A stretch of 64,000 bases of DNA from Tetragonia tetragonoides (lineage: Eukaryota; Streptophyta; Magnoliopsida; Caryophyllales; Aizoaceae). Of this stretch, positions 44,606-55,054 are shown one piece after another. The stretch covers positions 32,642,001 through 32,706,000 of the forward strand of contig CM076142.1 in the NCBI GenBank assembly GCA_038025085.1, written 5' to 3'. The notes below the pieces were generated by a model. It ran no database searches. It saw only the letters and a list, made by a program, of their open reading frames with translations, and had not been told where the DNA came from. The position numbers and the translations under genes are program-made. Each line of letters starts with the position of its first letter. Positions within the stretch are counted from its first letter, which is position 1.

Positions 44606-45472
44606 CTAATCTTCACTGGTCGCATCTGAATAATCCTCTATAGGTATCTCTTCTGGTTCTTCCTCTGAGTCATTCTCAATATCATGACTCCCCGATTCAT
44701 CTGAGCTAACCTCAATTACCTCAACTCTATTGCACCAATATAACTCAATGCGGGCATGTTTGTCTAAAGTCAAATGTTCTTCAACATATCCTTGTTGTTG
44801 CATACGCAGCTCTTCTGGGCTAGGTTCCACATGGATCCTTGTACATTCTTCTACACTATTTGGTTTTATGTCCTCCCCCATATAATTTTATTCCAATACC
44901 ATAATCTCCTCGTCTACCCCATCATCTCGGTGTACATGATCTATAACGTAAGTGGCTTCACCCTCAACATCTATCTCTGTATTAGTTTCACTGTCACTAA
45001 CCTCTAGCATATCAAAATCATCAATGTCTGGAATTCCTTCTTCCCAAAAGTTGTTTAAATCCATATCAAGTACTATTTGAGGTTGTACGTAATCTAATAT
45101 CCTCATAATTCTAGTGGCTTTCCATTACTGATTTAGCTCAAAAATATCATCTTCTACCTCATCAACAGTCTTGGACCATCTAATCCACTCAGGTTTCAAA
45201 TAGTTATCCCATGAGTCTACTCCCTCAGGTATGTACTCAGTCAACTGTTGACGATTATAGATGCTATACTCAACCCATGGAGATATCCCTGGTAAAGTTT
45301 TCATAACGACATATGCTTGTATCTCATTACGATATAAAGGATTAGGACCGACTATCCTGTTGTAATAGTTTATGTATCTCATCATATCGCTTACGTGTCT
45401 CGAAACGGGCTTCATTGGCAATAATCTCCACATGAGAGGATGCAAAGGTTTACTTCCTGTAGGTTCCACCAT
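44606..45472 (-). CDS. Acidic ORF cluster of the nested non-autonomous gypsy element
   Basis: Three minus-strand ORFs almost end to end: 45472-45125 (115 aa, MVEPTGSKPLHPLMWRLLPM..., with PNPLYRNEIQAYVVMKTLPG and WDNYLKPEWIRWSKTVDEVE), 45106-44888 (72 aa, NNFWEEGIPDIDDFDMLEVS) and 44881-44606 (91 aa, strongly acidic end SEEEPEEIPIEDYSDATSED). Spacings of 18 and 6 bp suggest one original protein broken by stops, or adjacent frames. I do not recognise the family; there is no gag zinc knuckle or retroviral catalytic motif. By position it occupies the gag slot. It may be an element-specific structural protein or a captured host fragment. Confidence 0.5.
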
Positions 45473-45737
45473 CTATAGCACATAGAGGCAAACAATGAAA
45501 AACAAGACAACGCAGACAACTTCACATAACAATAACGATCCCAAGCCCATCTATACTCTCTCTTCCGACGGCTTTAAACATACTTAATTTCTTTTAATAC
45601 ACCTAAGTCTTGCTTATTCCATTTCCAACCTAAATCAGTTTAACTAACACTTAGATCATAATGATCATTCGTCGACACAAAGAGCAAACCGGCCTGACAC
45701 TCTAAGGACTGCAGAACGTACCATTTTGGAACGAACT

Positions 45738-45749
45738 GCTCTGATACCA
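45738..45749 (-). promoter_or_regulatory. Primer-binding site of the nested gypsy element
   Basis: TGGTATCAGAGC on the minus strand, four bases inside the right LTR end, complementary to the 3' end of initiator tRNA-Met. It primes minus-strand cDNA in many plant LTR elements. Confidence 0.9.
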
Positions 45750-45752
45750 TTT

Positions 45753-46172
45753 TGTAACAACCCAAATTTTCAAAGCCTGATTAAGGCGGAATCCATTCTT
45801 AGCGGAAGCACCTCAAATACCGTATCGTATAATCTCATGACAATTGAATGTCAGTTTGGTTTTAAGTATATGACGTTCCGTAATCACAAACAAAGATACA
45901 AACGATGAACAACTTGGCTCGTTATATAAACAATTGTTCACATATTTCTCTCCTTTGATTTCCATAGGGTTTCTTTTGGTTTCTCTCAGATCTCCACATA
46001 GACTCGATAAAAGTTTCTCTAACCTTAGAAAGGAATATCTCTTGTCTAAACCGGGACAAAGGTTAACAGGTTTAAAATTTTAAATCTATTTGGTCAAAGA
46101 CATCCTCGATTTTTTTTGATAACTCACAAGTTTAATCTCTAATCAATGGTGGTAATTTTGGTGGCTGTTACA
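45753..46172 (-). repeat. 5' LTR of the nested gypsy element, internally deleted (420 bp)
   Basis: Identical in layout to the ends of the 3037-bp LTR but lacking about 2.6 kb. The deletion joins GCACCTCAAA directly to TACCGTATCG at about 45816. Confidence 0.9.
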
Positions 46173-46177
46173 ATTCG

Positions 46178-46390
46178 TGACTGTCCTAGTGGGAATAAGC
46201 TCACCTTTGTCATTCTTAACAATGGTCATACCACCCTTTTTAGGAACCACTTGAATGGGACTCACCCATTCACTATCGGAGATAGGATAATGATCCCCGA
46301 ATCAAGTAGTTTGAGCACCTCCTTTTTCACCACTTCTTTCATGTTAGGATTTAACCTTCTTTGGTGCTCAATAGAAGTTTTATGACTGTC
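46178..46390 (-). pseudogene. Reverse transcriptase, 5' part, Athila-like
   Basis: Minus strand: IEHQRRLNPNMKEVVKKEVL, SEWVSPIQVVPKKGGMTIV and KNDKGELIPTRTV, the N-terminal RT block, separated from the protease ORF by a stop and a frameshift. The frame stops at the nested element and resumes at 40869 with the CIDYRKLN block. Confidence 0.88.
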
Positions 46391-47629
46391 CTAAAGATTG
46401 ATTCTATGAGTGCAAATGGAGGGGTGAATTCCCTTGATATCATCTATGCTATATCCAATGACACTCTTGTGTTGTCTTAAAAGACAAAGCAAATTTTCAA
46501 CCTCTTGGTCACTGAGTTTAGCATCTATGATAACGGGGAAAAACTCATCGTCATCAAAAAATGCGTACCTTAGGTGGGAAGGGAAGGCTTTGAGCTCAAC
46601 CTTAGGTGCATCCTTCTTCTCTTGGGAAGTTTTAGACTCAACCTCCAAGACTTCAAAATTAGCCCCATTTGACACGAACACGGGGCTCTCATCAAGCAAT
46701 TTGGCATAGAATGCCATCTCATCATTCTCATCACAACAAACACCATGATTCACAAGACAAGACTCAAGAGGATCACGTGTGATTTCACAAGTATAAGCAT
46801 TATCAAATGAATTCTCTAATGACTCTATTCTAAAACATGATTCGGTGGACGGGGATTTCATGCCATTATTCAAGTTAAACTCTACCGTCTCATCCCCTAA
46901 ATTAAAGGAAAGCTTTCCATTAAGTACATCAATGATGGCGCCAATGATAGCCAAGAGAGGTCTTCCTAGAATGATGGGGATATGACAATCCTCAACAACA
47001 AAGTCGCAAGGGATATAGAATTTACCGACTTTTAAAGACATGGAAGTAGGCTTGAAATCTCCTATTTAAATTTGAAGTCACTTGCATATGGACAAAGGCA
47101 TGAGACTCACACTTTCCCCAAGATCACATAAGGCTTGATCAATAGTCACATCTCCCACGGAACAAGGGATAGAAAAGCTTCCGGGGTCACCAAGCTTAGG
47201 AGGTGCCTTGTTTTGCAAAATAGCACTACATTCCTTCGTTAAGGCGATAGTGGCATGCTCCTCATATTTCCTCTTGTTAGAGAGGAGATCTTTCAAGAAC
47301 TTAGCATAAGAGGGAATCTCGGAGATAGCATCTAAGAAAGAGATGTTAATTTGGAGCTTTTTGAGAATATCCATAAACTTTCAGTACTTCTTCTCTAAAG
47401 CGACTTTGGCTAGCCTTTGAGGAAAAGGTACCGGAGGCTTGTTAGGCTCCAAAACGGGAGTGGACTCCTTCCCTTGTGGCTTAGGAGTCGCAACTTTCTC
47501 TTTCTCACTTTCCTCCTCCACCTCAATCGCTTTAGGCTCATCGTTCAAAGCCTCATCATTCACCCTATTACTCACCACATTCTCATCATCCTTCATCACG
47601 GGCCCATCATATGTAGTTCCACTTCTCAA
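46391..47629 (-). pseudogene. Protease and linker region of the Athila-like element
   Basis: Minus strand. The Pro/Glu-rich linker MRSGTTYDGPVMKDDENV leads to PVPFPQRLAKVALEKKY, a stop, then FMDILKKLQINISFLDAIS and the protease core QALCDLGESVSLMPLSI. The usual Athila active site is DLGAS; here it reads DLGES, an unusual Ala-to-Glu change next to the catalytic Asp. FVVEDCHIPIILGRPLLAII is the conserved second half. Further stops (after SICK and LQI) separate the pieces. Confidence 0.88.
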
Positions 47630-48135
47630 TGTGATAGCATTAACATGCCCCTTGGGATTGGTTTCCCGCTTGCCCGGAATTTGTCCCGGAACCCTGACGA
47701 ACTAGCTTGTTGTGCAGCTTGGTTCTCAAGCATTTTGTTGTGAGCGGCCAATGAATCCAGTTTTGACATCATTAGGCAAAGTGTATCTTTCACTGTCTTT
47801 TTTTGCTCCATTTGAGCATTGTAGAAATACGTATTGGATGGTGGTGAGGGTTGAGGTGTGGGAGAATGGAATGGAGCTCTACGTTGGAAACCCGGAGGTT
47901 GAGTGGGGGAATTTTGTGGAAGGTGGCTATTTTGTGGAGAATGGTTGTTTTATGGAGGGAAAGGGCTTGTGTTTCGGTAGGAGAAATTGGGGTGATTTCT
48001 CCAACCCGGATTGTATGTATTAGAATATGGGTCATTTCGAGGGTGGGGGTTGAAATTGTTGAAAGCGTAAGCTTGCTCAATCGTCATCTCTTGAGAGGAT
48101 GACTGATTGTATTGAAACTCATTGCCCATTTGCCC
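47630..48135 (-). pseudogene. Gag C-terminal / linker region, degenerate
   Basis: Minus strand between the gag core and the protease. Contains fragments such as MEQKKTVKDTLCLMMSKLDS and ENQAAQQASSSG, typical of the Athila gag-pol linker, in more than one frame. No zinc knuckle was seen. Confidence 0.55.
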
Positions 48136-49089
48136 TTAAGGACCATATACTTCACCGGAGGAACCTTGCCCTTGAGAAATACCCATGAGAGGTTGAATTT
48201 GTTGGACTTGATGAGAAAGTGCATCCAACTTACTTGTCAAGAGGCTCACAGCATCAACCTCAAGTTTACCTCCACTTTTGCGAGCTCCCGGCCTACCAGA
48301 AGACCATTGGTAGTTGTTGGAGGCCATGTTCTCAAGCAAGGTTTTAGCTGCAGTCAGCCTCAAGGTCATGATAGAGCCACCCGCAGCGGCATCAATGGAC
48401 ATTCTCATAGTGGGATTTAATCCACTATAGAATGTTTGAACTAGGAGCCATTGACAATGCCATGTGGAGGACACTTTCTTTGCAACATTGAAGCGCTCCC
48501 ATTTTTCATACAAGGACTCGCCATCACTATGAAAGGCATAGATGTCATTCCTCAGTTTGTTGGCCAAGTCCGGTGGGAAATAACGAATCAAGAAGGCATT
48601 GGACAAAGCCTCCCATGTAGTGAATGAGTTGGTATCTTGGCTATTCAATCATTGCTTTGCTTTTCCCGCCAAAGAGAATGAAAACAAGCGGAGGCGGAAA
48701 GCATTATCACTAACCCCATTCATCTTCAAGGTATCACATTTCTCCAAGAATAGAGCAATGTGGTCATTGGGGTCTTCACCATGGTTCCCACAGTACTGGT
48801 CCTCCTTGATGAAGGAAATGAAGGACGTTTTGATCTCAAAATTATTGGCCGCAATAACCGGCCTTGTGATACTCGAACCAATGTTACCAATGGTGGGATT
48901 AGAGAAATCCCTCAAGGATCGAAGATCATCCCCAATGGTAGCTTGTTCTAGTTCAAGCTCACGTTTCTTTCGCAACTCCTCTTCTTGGCGCTTTCGTGCT
49001 CTCTTTTTATCGGAACGTGATGTTCTTTCGATCGAGGGATCCAAAGGTAATAGGTTGTCGGACACTTGACTCCTGGTCATGCACCACAA
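48136..49089 (-). pseudogene. Gag of the Athila-like element (one in-frame stop)
   Basis: Minus strand. The frame starts near 49089 with a Lys/Arg/Glu-rich segment (RSDKKRARKRQEEELRKKRE), then the retrotransposon gag domain: DPNDHIALFLEKCDTLKMNG, FRLRLFSFSLAGKAKQ, a TGA at about 48650-48652 where the family has Trp, then LNSQDTNSFTTWEALSNAFL, FPPDLANKLRNDIYAF and FYSGLNPTMRMSIDAAAGGS. The protein forms virus-like particles in the family. Only a single nonsense change breaks this part, so decay is moderate. Confidence 0.9.
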
Positions 49090-49202
49090 ACACTAGAAAA
49101 GAGAATCAAATGCAAAAGTAAGAGTAATCACAAACACACAAGTAAACACACGCACACGTGCTTACTCTAGCCTATTTAAGAAACACCTAATATTGGAATA
49201 AA

Positions 49203-49222
49203 GATCCCCGACAACGGTGCCA
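49203..49222 (-). promoter_or_regulatory. Primer-binding site of the Athila-like element
   Basis: Minus strand TTGGCACCGTTGTCGGGGAT just inside the 5' LTR. It differs by two bases from the tRNA-Asp-type site (TGGCGCCGTTGCCGGGGAT) usual in Athila elements. Confidence 0.85.
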
Positions 49223-49228
49223 AAAACT

Positions 49229-50676
49229 TGATAGCCTCCGCAAATATACGGATTTTATCGAGTAGTATAAAAGATTTATCGTATCCACAGGGAGCTAGTA
49301 TAACCAAGTATTAAGTTTTCACAAATATATAAAAAGCTAAGCAAATTTGAGTTGGATTTTTGATGATTCAAACAACACAACTAAAGCGAATAAAATTACA
49401 AAATCTAGCAAGATAAAAGATCTAGGATTGACTTCACTTAACTAGATTACTTGATGCGATAGATAAACTCAACTAGCATGTCAATGTCAGTCGTTGCAAG
49501 GAGGGATAAAGAAGCCTAACCTTCTCTCGAAGCGATAAAGGCCAATTGAATGCAAACTTTACTACCTATTCTCATGGAGTCAAGTAACATCAAGAACATG
49601 AAGAGCGAAAATCAACCCAAAATTCCACAAGATATTCTAATCTACTTTCGTGATTCTGCAATCAAGATGATTATTCGAAGTCCGACAATTAGCAATCCCC
49701 TTCCGATTTTATCCTAATAATCCAAGTATTCAAAACTTTCTTTCAAGAATTATGAATAACAATAAGAAAACAAATAATCACGTGCAACGATTAAAGGACA
49801 TGCTAGCATCAATTTATCAAGACATCAAACAACCCAAATTAAGCTACATCAACCCTAGAATAAGGAAATTAGCTACTCATGAGTATAGAAACTAATAAGC
49901 AAATAATAAAATTCAAACTAAACATGAATTAACAAACTCAAAGAAATAACAATCATAAATTAAAGGATTAAAAACTAGAAGCAATTGAGAGGGAGAAGAG
50001 AGAGAGTAGGGATGAGAGATAAACCAAAAAGCTTCAATTGAAATTGCCCAAACCTTGAACTTGTTTTCCAAAATTTCAAATGAAACTAGAGAATTTGAGA
50101 GTATCTAAGTGCGTAATTTAAACCCTAAGCTATTCTAATGGAGTAGAGAGATATGATGGATGGATAGTGAGTGAGGAAGAAGGAAAGAGGAGAGAAGCCA
50201 TTTTATAAGCCTATACACGTTCAATCTATTGGGAGAAAAGAAGAGGAAATGTCTCTTGTCGATTATGCATAAATCGCACTAGAGCATGATCGTGCCAATA
50301 TATGCATGATCGTTCTTGCTGTTTTCTTCAAGACGTTAGTTACTAATATTCCCATATGAAGACACATGATCATGCCTATTGGAAGCGATGGTCATGCACT
50401 GTAGGAAACTCCAAGACCTCACGCTACTAGCATCTCTTTTCATTCCAACTTCGATTCCGTCTTCTTTGCTTCTTCTCTTGACACTCCAAGGCCCATCTTG
50501 ATTCCAACTGCACATTTGAGCTCCAAAATGATCCTAAAATCACATTAAACGCACAAACATACCAAAGTAGTGATCCATCATAAAATGAATAAAATCCAAT
50601 TATAAACGAGAATACTCACTAAAATATAGGACGGATTAGTCCATATATACCTTGATTACTATTTAGGCTCTCATCA
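49229..50676 (-). repeat. 5' LTR of the Athila-like element
   Basis: 1448 bp from TGATAGCCTCCGCAAATATA to GGCTCTCATCA on the plus strand. Closely matches 31342-32798 with scattered substitutions and small indels. Carries the same palindromic GCATGATCATGC variants (about 50283-50400). Confidence 0.93.
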
Positions 50677-50748
50677 ACAGCCCCTATCCCCCAACCTCCA
50701 CCATTCCTGTCACCCCACCATGAGATTGAAGAAGATTGCGTAATCGAG

Positions 50749-51857
50749 TTGGGAAACTATAGCTCCCTTTCCCGTGGGCTCCCAGGGTTTGATGATTCTG
50801 CTACAAATCAACCCAGAGCTTCGCGACGTTTGATTATGGTGCCTACCACAAGAGATTCGTGTGCTACTACACCAGCTACGCCGGTGGCGGTGATTGCTAC
50901 ACCGACTACTATTGTTCCACCTCAGGGTTCAACACAGAGCTTGGTATTAGCTACTCCAGTTGAGGTGAATTCGGATAACTCTACCCACGAGTCTAAACCA
51001 CTTCCTAGGGTTTTGTCTAATCGATTGACATTTGATAAATTCAAATTTGAAATTTATACCACCTATGATTAAGGATGGTAAATTTGTGGCTAAATTGCAA
51101 AAAACTGAGCTTGGCCCTAATTGGATTTGTGCTAGGAGATGCCCCATACTTTAATCAGATGGAAAAGTATGTAGAGGCGTATTTGATTTTCATTGATGCC
51201 CCTAAATGTTATTTACATGAAGAGGGCTATTTTATATTTAACTTTGATTCGATTGATGATATCAATGAGGTGTTAAATAGAGGCCTTTATGTTTTTAATT
51301 CGAAACCATTTATATTGAAGAAATGGACTGCAAATTTTGTGATGGACCCTGCTAGGTACATGATTGTTCCTTTGTGGGTTCAGTTACTTAACCTGCCTCT
51401 TGGTTGTTGGTCTAGGGACTCTCTCAGTAGAAATGGTAGTTGTGTGGGTGTGCCTTTGTATGTTAATAGAGTTACATATGAGATTGAAAGAGTCTCTTAT
51501 GCTAGAATGCTCATTGAAGTTGATATTACCCTCCCATACAAAGATGAGGTATGGTGTGAGGATGATAATGGCATAATGAGAAAGTAAGACTTGACTTATG
51601 AATGGAAGCCTCCTTTTTGCCAAAAATGTAGAAAATTTGGGCACATGGAAGATGCCTGTGACTCTGTACCTCAAGTTAGGAGAGATACTAGGAGATGGAG
51701 GAAGAGAAGGTCTGCTGCTCCACTTGCAGCTGCTACCGAGCAACAACAGCACAACCCTGCAATGGGGTCAAGCTCTACTGAGCAACATCAACACAGTGGT
51801 GCAATAGAGGAAGAATTTGTGCCACTAAGTACTCATTTTTCTACAGAGGAACTCTGA
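50749..51857 (+). pseudogene. L1 ORF1: DUF4283-like and CCHC zinc knuckle protein
   Basis: Three open pieces: 50749-51072 (Thr/Pro-rich N-terminus ending RLTFDKFKFEIYTT), 51075-51587 (ALIGFVLGDAPYFNQMEKYV, FIFNFDSIDDINEVLNRGLY, PFILKKWTANFVMDPARYMI, VPLWVQLLNLPLGCWS; the DUF4283 pattern of plant LINE ORF1 and related proteins), and 51591-51857 with CQKCRKFGHMEDAC, a CCHC knuckle. The product binds element RNA in the family. A frameshift near 51070 and a stop near 51587 break it. Confidence 0.85.
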
Positions 51858-52029
51858 TGGCAAGTAGTGCAACCTACTACAGTGGCTGCTTCTGTGCCTA
51901 TTCACAATGCTTTTGATGTACTTTAGATAGAAGAAGAGACAGGGACTGGTACTGCAGCGAGTATTGGGGGTGAGATTATATTTGGGGGGTTACCTGCTGC
52001 TGTCATCCCTCCAGCTCCACCTAACTCCC

Positions 52030-52710
52030 AATGAGACTTCTCATTTGAAATGTACGAGGATGAATAAACCCTCGAAGATTAGAGATATTAAGAAGTATAT
52101 CCTAATGAATAAAGTTTGTTTTGCTAGACTTCTTGAGACTAGAGTAAAGGAGAATAAGAAGGATAAGATTGCAAGTAGATTGAATAACCAGTGGCTACTC
52201 TTTTGTAATCACTTAGAAGCTGCTAATTGTAGAATTTAGATCTCATGGGATCCTGCTTTGCTCACTGTTCATATTGTATACACTGCTGATTAGTTTGTAC
52301 ATGTGAAACTCATATTTGCATCTGGCCCTACTATCCTATTAACTGTGGTCTACGCTAAGAAATGTGTTGTAGCTAGACAAAGATGCTGGAATGAAATTGA
52401 AGCATATGGGAGAAATATCACTGAACCTTGGATAGTTGGGGGTGATTTTAATGCTACCCTGCATATTTCAAATAGGATTCAGTATGGAAATCATGTGTCT
52501 GGTACTGAAGAACTCCATGATTTTTGCTATGAGTCAAATGTGGAAGACATTAAAGCTAAGGGCATGGATTACACCTGGAGCAACAAGCAGAAGGCGCATG
52601 ATCGTGTATATAGCAATATTGATAAAGTACATGGCAATTTTGAATGGATATCTAAATGTCCTAGTGTTGAGACAAATTACTTGGAATCTTACACCCTGCT
52701 CTTATTGTGA
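52030..52710 (+). pseudogene. L1 ORF2 endonuclease domain (broken)
   Basis: Starts about 52030 (MNKPSKIRDIKKYI after an RLLIWNVRG-like segment) with a stop at 52237 and another near 52291. 52303-52710 has ILLTVVYAKKCVVARQRCWN, WIVGGDFNATLHIS (the GGDFN catalytic block) and MDYTWSNKQKAHDRV. This is the apurinic-type endonuclease that nicks target DNA. The following region to 53095 continues ORF2 (FNLWTIRPGFKDLIEANWHY) up to GDDNT, where the insertion lies. Confidence 0.85.
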
Positions 52711-53097
52711 TCCAAGCTGAGCTGAATAACACAAGAAAATCTTTTAGATTCTTCAACCTTTGGACCATCAGACCAGGGTTTAAGGACCTGATTGAAGCAA
52801 ATTGGCACTATGAGGGTTAGGGCTTTAGAATGTTCAGTGTGATTCAGAAACATCAAAGGGTGAAACATGCTATAAGAAGCTCCAGTATTTATTGCCCCAA
52901 TCTAGAGGCAAAATACATGTTGCACAGGGCTCTCTCATACACACTCAGGGTTTGTTAGCTACTTATATGTTTAATAAACATTCGTTTGAGAAGGAACACC
53001 AGGAGTAGGAGATTTTGAGCAAGCTGAGAGAAACTAAGGGGTGTATTACGAAGCAAAAATCCAGACTTGATTGGATTAAGACAGGAGATGATAACAC

Positions 53098-55000
53098 TAC
53101 TACACAAAAGAGATACAACGTCGCGCAGTCCACGTCGGTTTTGGAAAAACAGACGTTGTAACTGACACGGTGGTAATATTGTAAATTTTGCAAAGACATA
53201 CGACGTCGGTTTCAAATAAAACCGACGTGGTTTTATATAGTTTTTGACGTCTTACCAACAACGGCGGTTTCAATGGTCACCGACGTGATAACGTGATAAA
53301 ATGAAATTGATTTTTTAGGAAAATAGCGGCGTTGTATAGCCTTGTTAAGTGACTGGCCTACAAAGTCGGTTTGTCTGTATAACTGATGTTCTATCATTTA
53401 AAAAAAATAAAACCAAAGTCATTATCTCGCTTCACTACCTAGAAGCCAGAAGTACTAATTCTCTCTCCTCCCTTCTTGGCAGCCCACTCTCTTTGAATTC
53501 TCTTACTAAGTCGCCTTTCTCTGTTTTTGTACATGGTTATGATTTACTCTCTTTCTAACCTCTTTTCTCTCTCTACAGAATCTTTCATCCTCATTTCGCT
53601 GGAATTTCGCCAATTCCCCTCTTTTTTCTTCTCTTTCCAGAATTGCTTGTTGTTTTTGAAGTTCTAAGATCTGGAACTTACTCTCTAACTTCAAGTTTCA
53701 AATTGGATATCTATTCGTGTCAATTTCGGCGAGTTAGGGTTTCTAACTTGATTTAGAGGTTGCGGAATAAAGTAACCCTTTATGGTGGAATTTGGTGTCG
53801 CTTGTAGGTGGTGGACTTGCGGAGTCCTGCAGTGGTGCTGATGATGGGGTGAGATCATGGTGGTGCCACTTACCCCAATGTACTCTCTCTATTTTGTCTT
53901 ATTGTCTTGTTTGATTCTCGCAGATCTTGTGAAATTCGACATATGTTTTAGGTGTGTTGGTTGCCCATTCTATTTTGGCTGAGCTTAGTAGTTTTTGTTG
54001 GGATTTTGTTGAAGCCAATTTGGATAAATGGATTTATTTGTGGGTTTCCAGGTTCAATTTTCCACTGCTAAAAATTGGACCTCATTATCTTTGGCTTTCT
54101 CGCACTCTTGGCTTCAATAGTTTAGAGTTGTAGGGTGATTCTAAACTTTTATGGAGACCCATTGTCTTTGTAAACTCGGTTTGTTGAGTATTTTCTTTTC
54201 TATTGATTTAAGAAGTCTTGGTACTACGGGATGAAGTTTCAAGCTTTAAGGTTAGGACTGATCATGTTTGATTACATGTTTAATTTTCTTGGAGAAATGT
54301 AGTATATATTAAAAAAATATATATGGGTTTATAAATAGGATTATGGATCAGCTGGTAGAATGGATACAAATGATACATTGAGATTAGCTAGTTTATGGCA
54401 CTAGTGTTGAACTTGCCATTCTTCAGCGATTATCCCCTGTCATTGGCTGCACTGGTGTTCAACTCCTCGAAGCCGATATCTTTGATCTCCATTGCTTTTA
54501 GTCTCTTATTGGTATAATATTCATCTTTTTATTTTGGTTATAATTTTTTTGTGATAACTTGAAATTGCCACCGTTTAATGTGATATTAAGAACTAATGGT
54601 ATATGATCATATGGACATTGGTCTCTGAAAATGCAACTTTACTTTGTGTTTGTTGAAACTAGTGTCATAGTAGTAAATTGATACACATTACATTAGCTCA
54701 CTGCTGTAACTAGTGTCATAGTAGTAAATTGCAAAACAAGCAATGTGAGATAAGCTGGAAAAGTTAATGGTTGTGTTGAAGTTGGGTTTTTCTCAACAAG
54801 TGACATGTTGTAAGGAGGTAAACAGGGTCATCGAGCAGGGCTGGAAGAGGTATTTCTAATGTCAAAATAGGAAAGAGATGGCAGACAAGGTGAACAAAGA
54901 GAAGAGTGTCCGATGCAGCAAATGTATTTATTTGAGATTGATAATTCAGTGAGGTTGGTGGGTATTCCTTTTTCAGCTTCATGAGGTTCTTTTCTTCTGG

Positions 55001-55054
<54 letters not shown>

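Larger units (their letters stand above)
40875..46172 (-). mobile_element. Nested non-autonomous gypsy element with unequal LTRs (5298 bp)
   Basis: Inserted in the Athila RT with target duplication ATCCG / ATTCG (40870-40874, 46173-46177; one mismatch). Left LTR 40875-43911 (3037 bp) and right LTR 45753-46172 (420 bp) both run TGTAACAACCC...GGTGGCTGTTACA. On the minus strand the primer-binding site TGGTATCAGAGC (45749-45738, initiator Met type) follows the right LTR, and the tract TTTTAAGGAGGGTAGAA with the preceding GTTTCGGGGGCGAAACTTC precedes the left LTR (43947-43912). The 1.84 kb internal region has no protease, RT or integrase, only three short acidic ORFs. It is a Tekay/Del-like element that must be moved by another element's proteins. 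Confidence 0.92.
31342..50676 (-). mobile_element. Athila-like Ty3/gypsy retrotransposon with nested insertions (about 19.3 kb)
   Basis: LTRs lie at 31342-32798 (3' LTR) and 49229-50676 (5' LTR), both TGATA...ATCA and closely similar. On the minus strand the primer-binding site TTGGCACCGTTGTCGGGGAT (49222-49203) follows the 5' LTR; this resembles the Athila tRNA-Asp-type site. Order: gag (about 49089-48136), protease (about 47629-46391), RT (46390-46178 and 40869-40490), RNase H (40489-39839), integrase (39593-38408), an ORF1/env-position region (37040-34440), the polypurine tract CAAGCTTGGGGGAGTT next to 32798, and the 3' LTR. Without its two insertions the element would be about 12.7 kb, normal for Athila. 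Frameshifts and stops make it non-autonomous today. No clean 5-bp target duplication was found (AAAAC versus ACAGC). Confidence 0.9.

Noticed and set aside
46146..46385. Plus-strand ORFs across the Athila RT/protease region
   Set aside because: Antisense shadows of the minus-strand pol frame.
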